NCBI RefSeq assembly: GCF_000720475.1
Contig: NZ_JOAP01000005.1
Span: 186,001 to 250,000 of the forward strand
Source: Streptomyces aureocirculatus
GTDB lineage: Bacteria; Actinomycetota; Actinomycetes; Streptomycetales; Streptomycetaceae
Length of the DNA: 64,000 nucleotides
Direction of reading: 5' to 3'
Shown: piece by piece, positions 52,438 through 61,954 of the stretch
Layout of the letters: every line of letters starts with the position of its first letter
Numbering within the stretch: position 1 is the first letter of the stretch
Notes under the pieces: model-generated
What the model was told of the DNA's origin: nothing
Database searches by the model: none
What the model saw: the letters and a program-made list of their open reading frames with translations, nothing else
Made by a program: the position numbers and the translations under genes

Positions 52438-53169
52438 GTGGCGAACAAGAACATTCCCGACCCCGGCTTCTCCGACGACGACGGATCGGCCGACCCGGCC
52501 CTCGCAGCGGCGCTCGCCGCATGGCAGCAGGACCGCACCGCGCACGGCCCGGTCCTCGAAGCACTCGCGGGCGCCCGGCTCCTCGTACCCGTCGTCGCCG
52601 TGCTCGGGGAGGTCGAGGAGGACGAGAACGGGCTTCGGCGCGAGAAGACCAGTGACATGGCGGTGCCCACGCTCAAGGCCGGGCACCGCACCGCGCTTCC
52701 CGCCTTCACCTCCACCGCGGCCCTCGCCCTGTGGGACCCCGAGGCCCGCCCCGTCGCCGTACCGCTGCACCAGGCGCTCAAGGCCGCGGCCCACGAGCAG
52801 GCCGACACCATCGTGCTCGACCTCGCGGGCCCCGTCCCCTACGAGCTGAACCGCCCGGCCCTGATCGCCCTCGCCGAGGGCCGCCGCAGCTCCGACGCGC
52901 TCACGGACCCGGCCGTCGTCGCCGCCGTACGCGCGGTCGTCGCCGCCGAGCCCGCCGTGCTGCGCGCCCACCTCGGCCCCGGCACGGCCGACGGCACCCT
53001 CGCCCTGGTCCTCGATCCGGCCACCGCCCCCGCACCCGCCGCCCAGCGCGTCGCCGAGACCCTCGCCGCCGACGAAACACTCAGGGCCCGCCTGGTACGC
53101 GGCCTCGACCTGGCACTCCTGCCGGCCGAGGCGACGCCACCGGGCGAGCCCCTGTACGTACGCGGATAA
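52438..53169 (+). CDS. SseB-like protein
   Basis: A 243-residue protein with an SseB N-terminal-domain pattern (LLVPVVAV, PALTS-type LPAFTSTAALALW, then LALDLAGPVPYELNRP-like block). Such proteins are widespread and of ill-defined function; E. coli SseB affects serine sensitivity. GTG start 10 bases after the protease gene, so it may be co-transcribed. Its stop opens a triple 8-base stop repeat. Confidence 0.8.
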   Translation: MANKNIPDPGFSDDDGSADPALAAALAAWQQDRTAHGPVLEALAGARLLVPVVAVLGEVEEDENGLRREKTSDMAVPTLKAGHRTALPAFTSTAALALWDPEARPVAVPLHQALKAAAHEQADTIVLDLAGPVPYELNRPALIALAEGRRSSDALTDPAVVAAVRAVVAAEPAVLRAHLGPGTADGTLALVLDPATAPAPAAQRVAETLAADETLRARLVRGLDLALLPAEATPPGEPLYVRG

Positions 53170-53186
53170 GCAGATAAGCGGATGAT
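53163..53186. repeat. Triple-frame stop segment after the SseB-like gene
   Basis: CGGATAAG, CAGATAAG and CGGATGATG lie one after another; TAA, TAA and TGA at 53167, 53175 and 53183 are 8 bases apart and stop all three frames. Confidence 0.55.
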
Positions 53187-53212
53187 GCGGAGGGCGGGAA
53201 GGCGCGGGGCCG

Positions 53213-53587
53213 TCAGCCGAAGACGGGGCCCGTGTACTTCTCGCCGGGGCCCTGGCCGGGCTCGTCCGGCACCACCGACGCCTCGCGGAACGCGAGCTGC
53301 AGCGACTTCAGGCCGTCCCGCAGCGGGGCCGCGTGGAAGGAGCTGACCTCCGTGGCGCTCGCGTCCAGAAGACCGGCGAGTGCCTGGATCAGCTTGCGGG
53401 CCTCGTCCAGGTCCTTGTGGGCGGCGCCCTCCTCGGCCAGGCCCAGATTCACCGCCGCCGCGCTCATCAGGTGCACCGCGACCGTGGTGATCACCTCGAC
53501 CGCGGGGACGTCCGCGATGTCGCGGGTCATGGCGTCGAAGTCGGGGCTCTGGGGTGCGGGGGAAGCGGCGGGGCTCGTGTCACTCAT
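53213..53587 (-). CDS. DUF1844 protein
   Basis: About 124 residues, of the DUF1844 family often found beside infC in actinobacteria. It has a helical Ala/Asp/Leu-rich pattern (ADVPAVEVITTVAVHLMSAAAVNLG and the DEARKLIQALAGLL helix). ATG at 53587 is chosen; an upstream GTG at 53596 would add three residues. It is divergent from the infC leader. Function unknown. Confidence 0.85.
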   Translation of the reverse strand: MSDTSPAASPAPQSPDFDAMTRDIADVPAVEVITTVAVHLMSAAAVNLGLAEEGAAHKDLDEARKLIQALAGLLDASATEVSSFHAAPLRDGLKSLQLAFREASVVPDEPGQGPGEKYTGPVFG

Positions 53588-53945
53588 GCCCCTCACCCTA
53601 GAGCCGCCGCGTGCGCGTTAGCCCCACCCCCCAGGACCTGCTAACCTTGTGTAACGACCGGCTGGACACCCGCGTGCCAACGCAAGTGCCCGGCCCACAA
53701 GTGGAGGCTCCGATCTCCCACCTGGCTGCTCCTAGGGGCGGCGGGTCACCGGTCAGGCGGTCGCCGCAGTGCGGCGGACCGTCGGATGTGCGCCCCGCGA
53801 TCACTGCGGAGGTGCTCCGGTAAGTGTATGGAGCCCCTTCAGTGATCGGTCGGGGCATTTTTGTGCTCCGGTGCCGGTTGGTCGTAACAACAGACGTAAC
53901 GCGGCTGTCCGCCAGACCGTCGCGTGGTGCTACCGAGGAGGATCC
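53588..53945 (+). other. infC leader region
   Basis: The 358-base space between DUF1844 and infC. It holds a possible -10 TAACCT (53642), GC-rich stem-loop sequence, and a Rho-independent terminator-like hairpin (53833-53862) about 85 bases before the infC start. The organisation suggests transcript attenuation of the infC-rpmI-rplT operon. An ATG-initiated reading through here into infC is in frame but not favoured. Confidence 0.5.
53833..53862 (+). terminator. Attenuator-like hairpin in the infC leader
   Basis: GCCCC pairs with GGGGC across a 14-base loop and is followed by ATTTTTG. In this position it would stop transcription before infC unless antitermination occurs. The stem is short. 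Confidence 0.55.
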
Positions 53946-54623
53946 ATCAGCGCCGAGCCCCGCATCAACGACCGGATTCGCGTTCCCGAGGTGCGACTTG
54001 TCGGCCCCAGCGGCGAGCAGGTCGGGATTGTTCCGCTTGCCAAGGCCCTGGAGCTTGCGCAGGAGTACGACCTCGACCTGGTCGAGGTCGCGGCGAACGC
54101 CCGTCCGCCCGTGTGCAAGCTCATGGACTACGGGAAGTTCAAGTACGAGTCGGCCATGAAGGCCCGTGAGGCGCGCAAGAACCAGGCGCACACGGTCATC
54201 AAGGAGATGAAGCTCCGGCCGAAGATCGACCCGCACGACTACGACACCAAGAAGGGTCACGTCGTCCGGTTCCTCAAGCAGGGCGACAAGGTCAAGATCA
54301 CGATCATGTTCCGTGGTCGCGAGCAGTCCCGTCCGGAGCTCGGCTTCCGGCTGCTGCAGCGGCTCGCGGAGGATGTCCAGGACCTCGGGTTCATCGAGTC
54401 GAACCCGAAGCAGGACGGCCGAAACATGATCATGGTTCTCGGTCCGCACAAGAAGAAGACCGAGGCGATGGCCGAGGCCCGTGAGGCCCAGGCGGCTCGC
54501 AAGGCTGACGCGAAGGCCAACCCTGGCAAGTCGCAGAACGTCGCCGAGGACGAGCTTGCGGAAGGCGAAGAGCTTTCCGAAGCCCCCGTCGAGGCCCCGG
54601 CCGAGGCTCCCGCCGAGGCCTGA
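53946..54623 (+). CDS. infC: Translation initiation factor IF-3, AUC start
   Basis: A 225-residue IF-3, which binds the 30S subunit and rejects non-standard start codons. N- and C-domains are intact ([34 protein letters not shown]), with a longer acidic Ala/Glu tail. The start is taken as ATC at 53946 because CGAGGAGG lies 5 bases before it and the family begins ISAEPRIND-like. No ATG or GTG starts the protein near this point. This is the known IF-3 autoregulation trick in which a poor start codon is used. rpmI follows after 106 bases. Confidence 0.9.
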   Translation: MSAEPRINDRIRVPEVRLVGPSGEQVGIVPLAKALELAQEYDLDLVEVAANARPPVCKLMDYGKFKYESAMKAREARKNQAHTVIKEMKLRPKIDPHDYDTKKGHVVRFLKQGDKVKITIMFRGREQSRPELGFRLLQRLAEDVQDLGFIESNPKQDGRNMIMVLGPHKKKTEAMAEAREAQAARKADAKANPGKSQNVAEDELAEGEELSEAPVEAPAEAPAEA

Positions 54624-54729
54624 TCCCCGGACGCGAGTCCAGGGGTCGCAACCGACACCCACGACGCTCCCGGATGCCCGGTTCCACGACCGGGCATCGG
54701 AGTGCCACCGACGAGGAGAGAACGGCGCT

Positions 54730-54924
54730 ATGCCGAAGAACAAGACGCACAGCGGTGCCAGCAAGCGCTTCAAGATCACCGGCTCCGGCAAGGTGCTCCG
54801 CGAGCGCGCCGGCAAGCGCCACCTGCTCGAGCACAAGTCGTCCCGTCTGACGCGTCGCCTCACCGGCAACGCCGAGATGGCCCCGGGCGACGCCAAGAAG
54901 ATCAAGAAGCTTCTCGGCAAGTGA
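54730..54924 (+). CDS. rpmI: Ribosomal protein L35
   Basis: A 64-residue, highly basic L35 ([20 protein letters not shown]). GAGGAGAG lies upstream of the ATG. It is part of the infC-rpmI-rplT operon and binds 23S rRNA in the 50S subunit. Confidence 0.97.
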   Translation: MPKNKTHSGASKRFKITGSGKVLRERAGKRHLLEHKSSRLTRRLTGNAEMAPGDAKKIKKLLGK

Positions 54925-55020
54925 CGTGCCGGCGCGCGAAGCGCCGTACGTCAGGACCGGGACCCATACGTTTCCGGGCCGCGTGAGGAACACCGCGGCC
55001 CCGCTACAAGGAGTTAACAA

Positions 55021-55404
55021 GTGGCACGCGTCAAGCGGGCAGTCAACGCCCACAAGAAGCGTCGGGCGATCCTCGAGCAGGCCAGCGGCTACCGCGGCCA
55101 GCGGTCGCGCCTGTACCGCAAGGCGAAGGAGCAGGTCACCCACTCCCTCGTCTACAACTACAACGACCGCAAGAAGCGCAAGGGCGACTTCCGTCGGCTG
55201 TGGATCCAGCGCATCAACGCCGCTGCCCGCGCCAACGGCATCACCTACAACCGCTTCATCCAGGGTCTGAACGCCGCCAACATCGAGGTGGACCGCAAGA
55301 TCCTCGCCGAGCTGGCCGTGAACGACGCCAACGCGTTCGCCGCCCTGGTCGAGGTCGCGCAGAAGGCGCTGCCGTCGGACGTCAACGCCCCGAAGGCGGC
55401 GTGA
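55021..55404 (+). CDS. rplT: Ribosomal protein L20
   Basis: A 127-residue L20 with the typical N-terminal basic helix ([14 protein letters not shown]) and C-terminal globular domain. L20 assembles 23S rRNA and in other bacteria represses its own operon. GTG start with AAGGAG upstream. The operon ends at a perfect hairpin. Confidence 0.97.
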   Translation: MARVKRAVNAHKKRRAILEQASGYRGQRSRLYRKAKEQVTHSLVYNYNDRKKRKGDFRRLWIQRINAAARANGITYNRFIQGLNAANIEVDRKILAELAVNDANAFAALVEVAQKALPSDVNAPKAA

Positions 55405-55423
55405 CGTCGCACTGAGCCGAGCG

Positions 55424-55472
55424 ACGTGAGTGGACCCGTAGGCCCGGTGGCCTACGGGTCCACTCACGTTTG
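55424..55472 (+). terminator. Perfect 21-bp hairpin terminator after rplT
   Basis: A 21-base stem beginning ACGTGAGTGGACCC (55424-55444) pairs perfectly with 55449-55469 around CGGT, followed by TT. It ends the ribosomal operon. Confidence 0.8.
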
Positions 55473-55529
55473 CGTCCCTCGGCGAGCCGGCTGACGTTGG
55501 AACCCTCTCCGAACTCTGAAAGCGACTCG

Positions 55530-56387
55530 ATGGCACACGGTCCCGAACTGATTTCCTCGCGTTCGCCGCGCGTCAGCGCTGCCCGGCGGCTCGGCAAGCG
55601 GAACTTCCGCGGCAAGGAGCGGCTGTTCCTCGCCGAGGGCCCGCAGGCCGTGCGGGAGGGGGCCGGGCACCGCGGGGACGGGCAGCCCACGCTGGTGGAG
55701 CTGTTCGCGACCGTCGAGGCCGCCGAGCGGTACGCCGACATCGTGGGCGCGGCACGGGACGCCGGTGCGCGCGTGCACCTCGCCGACGAGAGCGTCATCG
55801 CCGACATCTCCACCACCGTCACCCCGCAGGGACTCGTCGGGGTCTGCCGGTTCCTCGACGTGCCGTTCGAGGAGATCCTGGCCGGGCGGCCCAAGCTGGT
55901 CGCCGTGCTCGCACATGTGCGCGACCCCGGCAACGCCGGGACCGTGCTGCGGTGCGCCGACGCCGCGGGCGCCGACGCCGTGGTGCTCACGGACGCCTCC
56001 GTGGACCTGTACAACCCCAAGGCCGTGCGCGCCTCCGTCGGCTCGCACTTCCATCTGCCGGTCGCCGTGGGCGTACCCGTCGAGGACGCCGTACGCGGCC
56101 TGAAGCGCGCGGGCGTACGAGTGCTCGCCGCCGACGGCGCGGGCGATGACGACCTCGACGCCGAGCTCGACCAGGGCACCATGGGCACCGAGACCGCCTG
56201 GATCTTCGGCAACGAGGCCTGGGGCCTGCCGGAGGAGACCCGCGCACTCGCGGACGCCGTGGTGCGCGTTCCGATCCACGGAAGCGCCGAGAGCCTGAAC
56301 CTGGCGACCGCGGCAGCCGTATGCCTCTATGCCTCCGCCCGTGCACAGCGCGCCGCCGGAGGGTGCCGCTCCGTCACCCCCGGCTAG
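55530..56387 (+). CDS. SpoU/TrmH-family rRNA methyltransferase
   Basis: A 285-residue 2'-O-methyltransferase. An N-terminal substrate-binding domain precedes the alpha/beta knot with its three SAM-binding motifs (NAGTVLRCADAAGADAVV; FGNEAWGLPEE; IPIHGSAESLNLATAAAVCLY). It probably methylates 23S rRNA. The ATG at 55530 is used; a weak ribosome site leaves the start uncertain. It is followed after 58 bases by the kinase gene. Confidence 0.9.
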   Translation: MAHGPELISSRSPRVSAARRLGKRNFRGKERLFLAEGPQAVREGAGHRGDGQPTLVELFATVEAAERYADIVGAARDAGARVHLADESVIADISTTVTPQGLVGVCRFLDVPFEEILAGRPKLVAVLAHVRDPGNAGTVLRCADAAGADAVVLTDASVDLYNPKAVRASVGSHFHLPVAVGVPVEDAVRGLKRAGVRVLAADGAGDDDLDAELDQGTMGTETAWIFGNEAWGLPEETRALADAVVRVPIHGSAESLNLATAAAVCLYASARAQRAAGGCRSVTPG

Positions 56388-56445
56388 TAGTGTGTCGGGC
56401 TCACAGGCCCACTGCGCCAGGCCCGAGAGGCGGGGATAAGCGGAC

Positions 56446-57594
56446 ATGAGCGTCGGCACGAGCAGACCACCGGGAGTAAGGGACATCCTGTGCCCTCCCG
56501 CGGGCCCCACCGGCCCCGCGGACGCCGGCCCCGCCGAGCTCGGCATCGACCCGGACGACCTGCCCGACGGCCTCGTCGTCGCCGACGAGGCCGGGCGCGT
56601 CATCTGCTTCAACGCGGCCGCGACCCGTATCACCGCCGTCCGCGCCGCCGACGCCCTCGGCGTCTCCATCGAGCGCGCGCTGCCCCTGGAGGACCTCGAA
56701 GGGCGCCGCTGGTGGCAGCTCACCGACCCCTACCACGGGCTCGCCATCAGGGTCGCCCAGCCCGAGCGGAACCTGCTCCTTCCCGGCGGCCGCGAAGTCC
56801 TCGTGTCCGCGCGCTACGTCCGCACCCGCCCCACGGGACCGCTGCGCCGCCTCGTCGTCTCCCTGCGCGACACCGAGGCCCGGCGCCGCACGGAGCGCAG
56901 CCACGCCGAGCTGATCGCCACCGTCGCCCACGAGCTGCGCTCGCCGCTGACGTCCGTCAAGGGGTTCACGGCGACGCTGCTCGCCAAGTGGGAGCGGTTC
57001 ACCGACGACCAGAAACGGCTGATGCTGGAGACCGTGGACGCGGACGCCAACCGCGTCACCCGGCTGATCGCCGAGCTGCTCGACATCTCCCGGATCGACT
57101 CCGGGCGCCTGGAGCTGCGCCGCCAGCCCGTCGACATCGGCGCGGCCGTCGGACGGCACATCCAGGCCCATGTCGCCGCGGGTCAGGAGGCGGACCGCTT
57201 CCTGGTACGGGTGCAGCAGCCGCTGCCCGACCTCTGGGCCGACCCCGACAAGATCGACCAGATTCTGAGCAACCTCCTGGAAAACGCGGTGCGCCACGGT
57301 GAGGGAACGGTCACTATCGATGTGGCGCCCTCGCCGTCCCTGCGCGTGCGGGGAGCGGCCGAAACCGCGGTCACCGTCAGCGACGAGGGATCCGGCATTC
57401 CGGAGGAGTCGATGGGCCGCGTCTTCACCCGCTTCTGGCGGGGCAGCAAACGCGGCGGGACGGGACTGGGGTTGTACATCGTCAAGGGCATCGTCGAAGC
57501 GCACGGCGGCACGATCACCGTGGGCCGCGCGGCGGGCGGCGGCGCCCAGTTCCGATTTACGTTGCCCGTGGCGGCTCCGGCGTATCTGCAGTGA
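56446..57594 (+). CDS. Orphan PAS-containing sensor histidine kinase
   Basis: A 382-residue kinase without transmembrane segments. A PAS domain is at about residues 35-145, the HisKA phosphoacceptor H162 in VAHELRSPLTS, then an HATPase_c domain with NLLENAVRHG, DEGSGIP and GTGLGLYIVK. The lack of a signal peptide makes it cytosolic. No response regulator gene lies next to it, so its partner is elsewhere. ATG start. Signal unknown. Confidence 0.9.
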   Translation: MSVGTSRPPGVRDILCPPAGPTGPADAGPAELGIDPDDLPDGLVVADEAGRVICFNAAATRITAVRAADALGVSIERALPLEDLEGRRWWQLTDPYHGLAIRVAQPERNLLLPGGREVLVSARYVRTRPTGPLRRLVVSLRDTEARRRTERSHAELIATVAHELRSPLTSVKGFTATLLAKWERFTDDQKRLMLETVDADANRVTRLIAELLDISRIDSGRLELRRQPVDIGAAVGRHIQAHVAAGQEADRFLVRVQQPLPDLWADPDKIDQILSNLLENAVRHGEGTVTIDVAPSPSLRVRGAAETAVTVSDEGSGIPEESMGRVFTRFWRGSKRGGTGLGLYIVKGIVEAHGGTITVGRAAGGGAQFRFTLPVAAPAYLQ

Positions 57595-57760
57595 TGGAAT
57601 GGAAGGGGCCGCGAAGCGTCAGGCAGGGTGGTGAGTGACGGGGGGCCATGAGCAGCCCGCGGGCTCATCCGTTACCAGCACCCCGTTAGACTCGGTCGTT
57701 GGCACCTTTGTGTCCCCCATTTCGGGACATTCTCAGGACCAGTCGTCTCCGACTCGTTGA

Positions 57761-58929
<1,169 letters not shown>

Positions 58930-58930
<1 letters not shown>

Positions 58931-61548
58931 TGCGGGTCCCGCTTTCCTGGCTGCGGGAGTATGTCGACCTCCCCGCCACCGAGACCGGCCGCGATGTGCA
59001 GGCCAAGCTCGTCGCGGCAGGTCTCGAGGTGGAGACCGTCGAACAGCTCGGCGCGGGCCTCAAGGGCCCCCTCGTCGTCGGCAAGGTCCTCACCATCGAG
59101 GAGCTGGAGGGCTTCAAGAAGCCCATCCGCTTCTGCACCGTCGACGTCGGCACCGCCAACGGCACCGGTGAGCCGCAGGAGATCGTCTGCGGCGCCCGGA
59201 ACTTCGCCGTCGGCGACAAGGTCGTCGTGGTCCTGCCCGGCGCGGTCCTGCCCGGCGACTTCGCGATCGCCGCGCGCAAGACGTACGGCAAGACCTCGCA
59301 CGGCATGATCTGCTCCGGCGACGAGCTCGGCATGGGCGACTCCACCGCGATGGGCGGCGACGGCATCATCGTCCTGCCGCCCGAGCACGAGGCGGGCACC
59401 GACGCCATCGAGCTGCTCGAACTGGTCGACGAGGTCCTCGACATCGCCGTCACGCCCGACCGCGGCTACTGCCTGTCGATGCGCGGCGTCGCCCGTGAGA
59501 CCGCCACCGCCTACGGCCTGCCGCTGCGCGACCCGGCCCTGCTCGACGTACCGGCGCCGAACTCCTTCGGCTACCCGGTACGGATCAGCGACCCGGCGGG
59601 GTGCGACCGCTTCACCGCGCGCACGGTGACCGGGCTGCGGCCCGACGCCCGCTCGCCGCTCTGGCTCATGCGCCGCCTGCAGAAGGCGGGCATGCGCCCG
59701 ATCTCGCTGACCGTCGACATCGCCAACTACGTGATGCTGGAGCTCGGCCAGCCCCTGCACACCTACGACCGCTCGCGCGTCCAGGGCGCCATCGGCGTGC
59801 GCCGGGCCGAGCAGGGCGAGAAGTTCACCACCCTCGACGGCGCTCAGCGTGTCCTCGGCGCCGAGGACCTGGTGATCACCGACGAGCGCGGCCCCATCGG
59901 CCTCGCGGGCGTCATGGGCGGCGCCAACACCGAGATCGCCGACACCGTCGTCGCCGCGTCCGACTCCTTCGGAGGGTCGGACGAGGCCCAGGCCACCACG
60001 GACGTGGTCATCGAGGCCGCGCACTTCGACCCCGTCGCCGTGGCCCGCACCGCGCGCCGGCACAAGCTGTACTCGGAGGCCGCCAAGCGCTTCGAGCGCG
60101 GCGTCGACCCGCAGGCCGCGTCCGCCGCCGCGCAGCGCACCGTCGACCTCCTCGTGCTGCTCGCGGGCGGCACCGCGGAGGCCGGTGTCACGGAGGTCAT
60201 CGCGCCCTCCGCGCCGCACACCATCTCGATGCCCGCCGACCACCCGGACAAGGTCGCCGGTGTCGCCTACGGCCGCGAGACCGTCGTACGCCGTCTCCAG
60301 GAGGTCGGCTGCGACGTGTACGGGCAGGACTCCCTGACCGTCACGGTGCCGTCCTGGCGGCCCGACCTCGCCGAGATCAACGACCTCGCCGAGGAGGTCA
60401 TCCGCCTCGAGGGGTACGAGAACCTGCCCTCGACGCTGCCCAAGCCCCCCGCCGGGCGCGGCCTGACCGGGCGGCAGCGGCTGCACCGGCGCGTGGGCCG
60501 CGCGCTCGCGGGCGCCGGTTATGTCGAGGCGCCGAACTACCCCTTCGTCGCGGAGCAGGTCTTCGACCAGCTCGGCCTCGACGCGGACGACCCGAACCGC
60601 CGTGTCGTCAAGCTCGTCAACCCGCTGTCCGACGAGGAGCCCGCTCTCCGTACGACGCTGCTGCCGGGCCTGCTCGCCACGCTGCGCCGCAACGACGGGC
60701 GCGGCAGCCACGACCTGGCGCTGTTCGAGACCGGTCTGGTCTTCCACCCGGGTTCGGGGGAGACCGCCCCGGCCGCGACCCCGCCCGTCGACCGGCGTCC
60801 CACGGACGAGGAGCTCGCGGCGCTCGACGCGACCCTGCCCGAGCAGCCCCGGCACGTCGCGGTCGTCCTCACCGGCGCCCGTGAGCAGGCCGGCTGGTGG
60901 GGCAAGGGCCGCCCGTCCGACTGGGCGGACGCCGTCGAGTCGGCGCGCACGGTGGCCCGCGAGGCCGGCGCCGAACTCATCGTCCAGCAGGGCCAGTACG
61001 GCCCGTGGCACCCCGGGCGCTGCGCAGAGCTGAGCGTCTACCTGGAGAGCGCCGAGGCCCCCGAGGGTGCTGAGGGGGCCGACAGCGCCGAGGGCGCCGA
61101 CGGCAGCCGCGGTGGCATCATCTCCGTCGGCCACGCGGGCGAGCTGCACCCGCGCGTCATCAAGGCGTTCGGCCTGCCCGCCCGCACCTGCGCCATGGAG
61201 CTGAACCTCGATGTCCTCGCCGAGGCGGGCGAGGGTGCGCTGCGGGCGCCGCGCATCTCCACCTTCCCGGTGGCCACGCAGGACGTCGCGCTCGTCGTGG
61301 ACCAGGACGTGCCCGCGGCCGTCGTCGAGGCGTTTCTGCGCGACGGTGCCGGTGAACTCCTGGAGGGCATCCGCCTGTTCGACGTCTTCACCGGTGAGCA
61401 GCTCGGCGCGGGCAAGAAGTCGCTCGCGTACGCGCTGCGCTTCCGTGCCGCCGACCGCACGCTGACCGTCGAGGAGGCCTCCGCGGCACGCGACGCGGCC
61501 GTGGCGCGCGCCGCAGAGGTGACCGGCGCGGTGCTGCGCGGGGCCTAG
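58930..61548 (+). CDS. pheT: Phenylalanyl-tRNA synthetase beta subunit
   Basis: An 872-residue beta subunit. Domains in order: tRNA-binding domain (about residues 40-155), B3/B4 editing domain (about 215-395), B5 (about 420-490), a catalytic-like core, and a ferredoxin-fold anticodon-binding domain at the C-terminus (about 778-871; [16 protein letters not shown]-type end). A short Glu/Ala/Gly repeat lies near residue 705. ATG at 58930 overlaps the pheS stop by one base. Confidence 0.97.
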
Positions 61549-61589
61549 TACCCGGCGCCCGCGGGAACACCGCGGGCACGCAAGGCAGT

Positions 61590-61625
61590 TGAGGGGCGCA
61601 TCCGCGAAGGCGGATGCGCCCCTCA
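61590..61625 (+). terminator. Perfect hairpin terminator after pheT
   Basis: TGAGGGGCGCATCCGC pairs with GCGGATGCGCCCCTCA around GAAG, a 16-bp stem. Confidence 0.75.
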
Positions 61626-61954
61626 CTCGTTGCGTGTCCCGCCGCAGGCGGAGACCGGGCGGTGCGCCCGCACCATGAGCTGAACACCGCCCGGCGTGGT
61701 ACGGCCTGCGCCGTCCGGGCCGTCGCGGAGTTACCAGGCAGACGACGGCCTACGGACGGCGCCACAGTGGGGCCGCCGCACTGTATGAGGGGGGAGCCGG
61801 CGGCCCGGCCGCCTCCTTGGTGAGGGCTCTCAGTCAACCGGGCCCGCGCCCGGCGTGGCAGAGCGCGCACCGAGCGGATGCGGGCACTCCGTTCACACCC
61901 CGTGTGAGGGGAGTGCGACTACGCTGGGTCGCACGGAGCCGACGGAGGGCATTC
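61626..61954 (+). other. Gene-free region upstream of the NsdA-like gene
   Basis: Mostly GC-rich intergenic sequence with no convincing gene; a 69-codon open frame at 61614-61823 has no protein-like features. The regulator's promoter is probably in the last 150 bases but no clear -10/-35 was seen. Confidence 0.5.

Noticed and set aside
4961-53186. CRISPR array interpretation of the tandem repeats
   Set aside because: The units are contiguous or nearly so, without unique spacers of constant length, and no cas genes are present.
53769-53945. N-terminal extension of IF-3 from an upstream ATG
   Set aside because: The extension has no IF-3 similarity and no ribosome site, and it contains the terminator-like hairpin. 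The AUC start with CGAGGAGG is better supported.
61614-61823. Small open frame between pheT and the NsdA-like gene
   Set aside because: Composition is intergenic-like, there is no ribosome site, and it overlaps the terminator hairpin.
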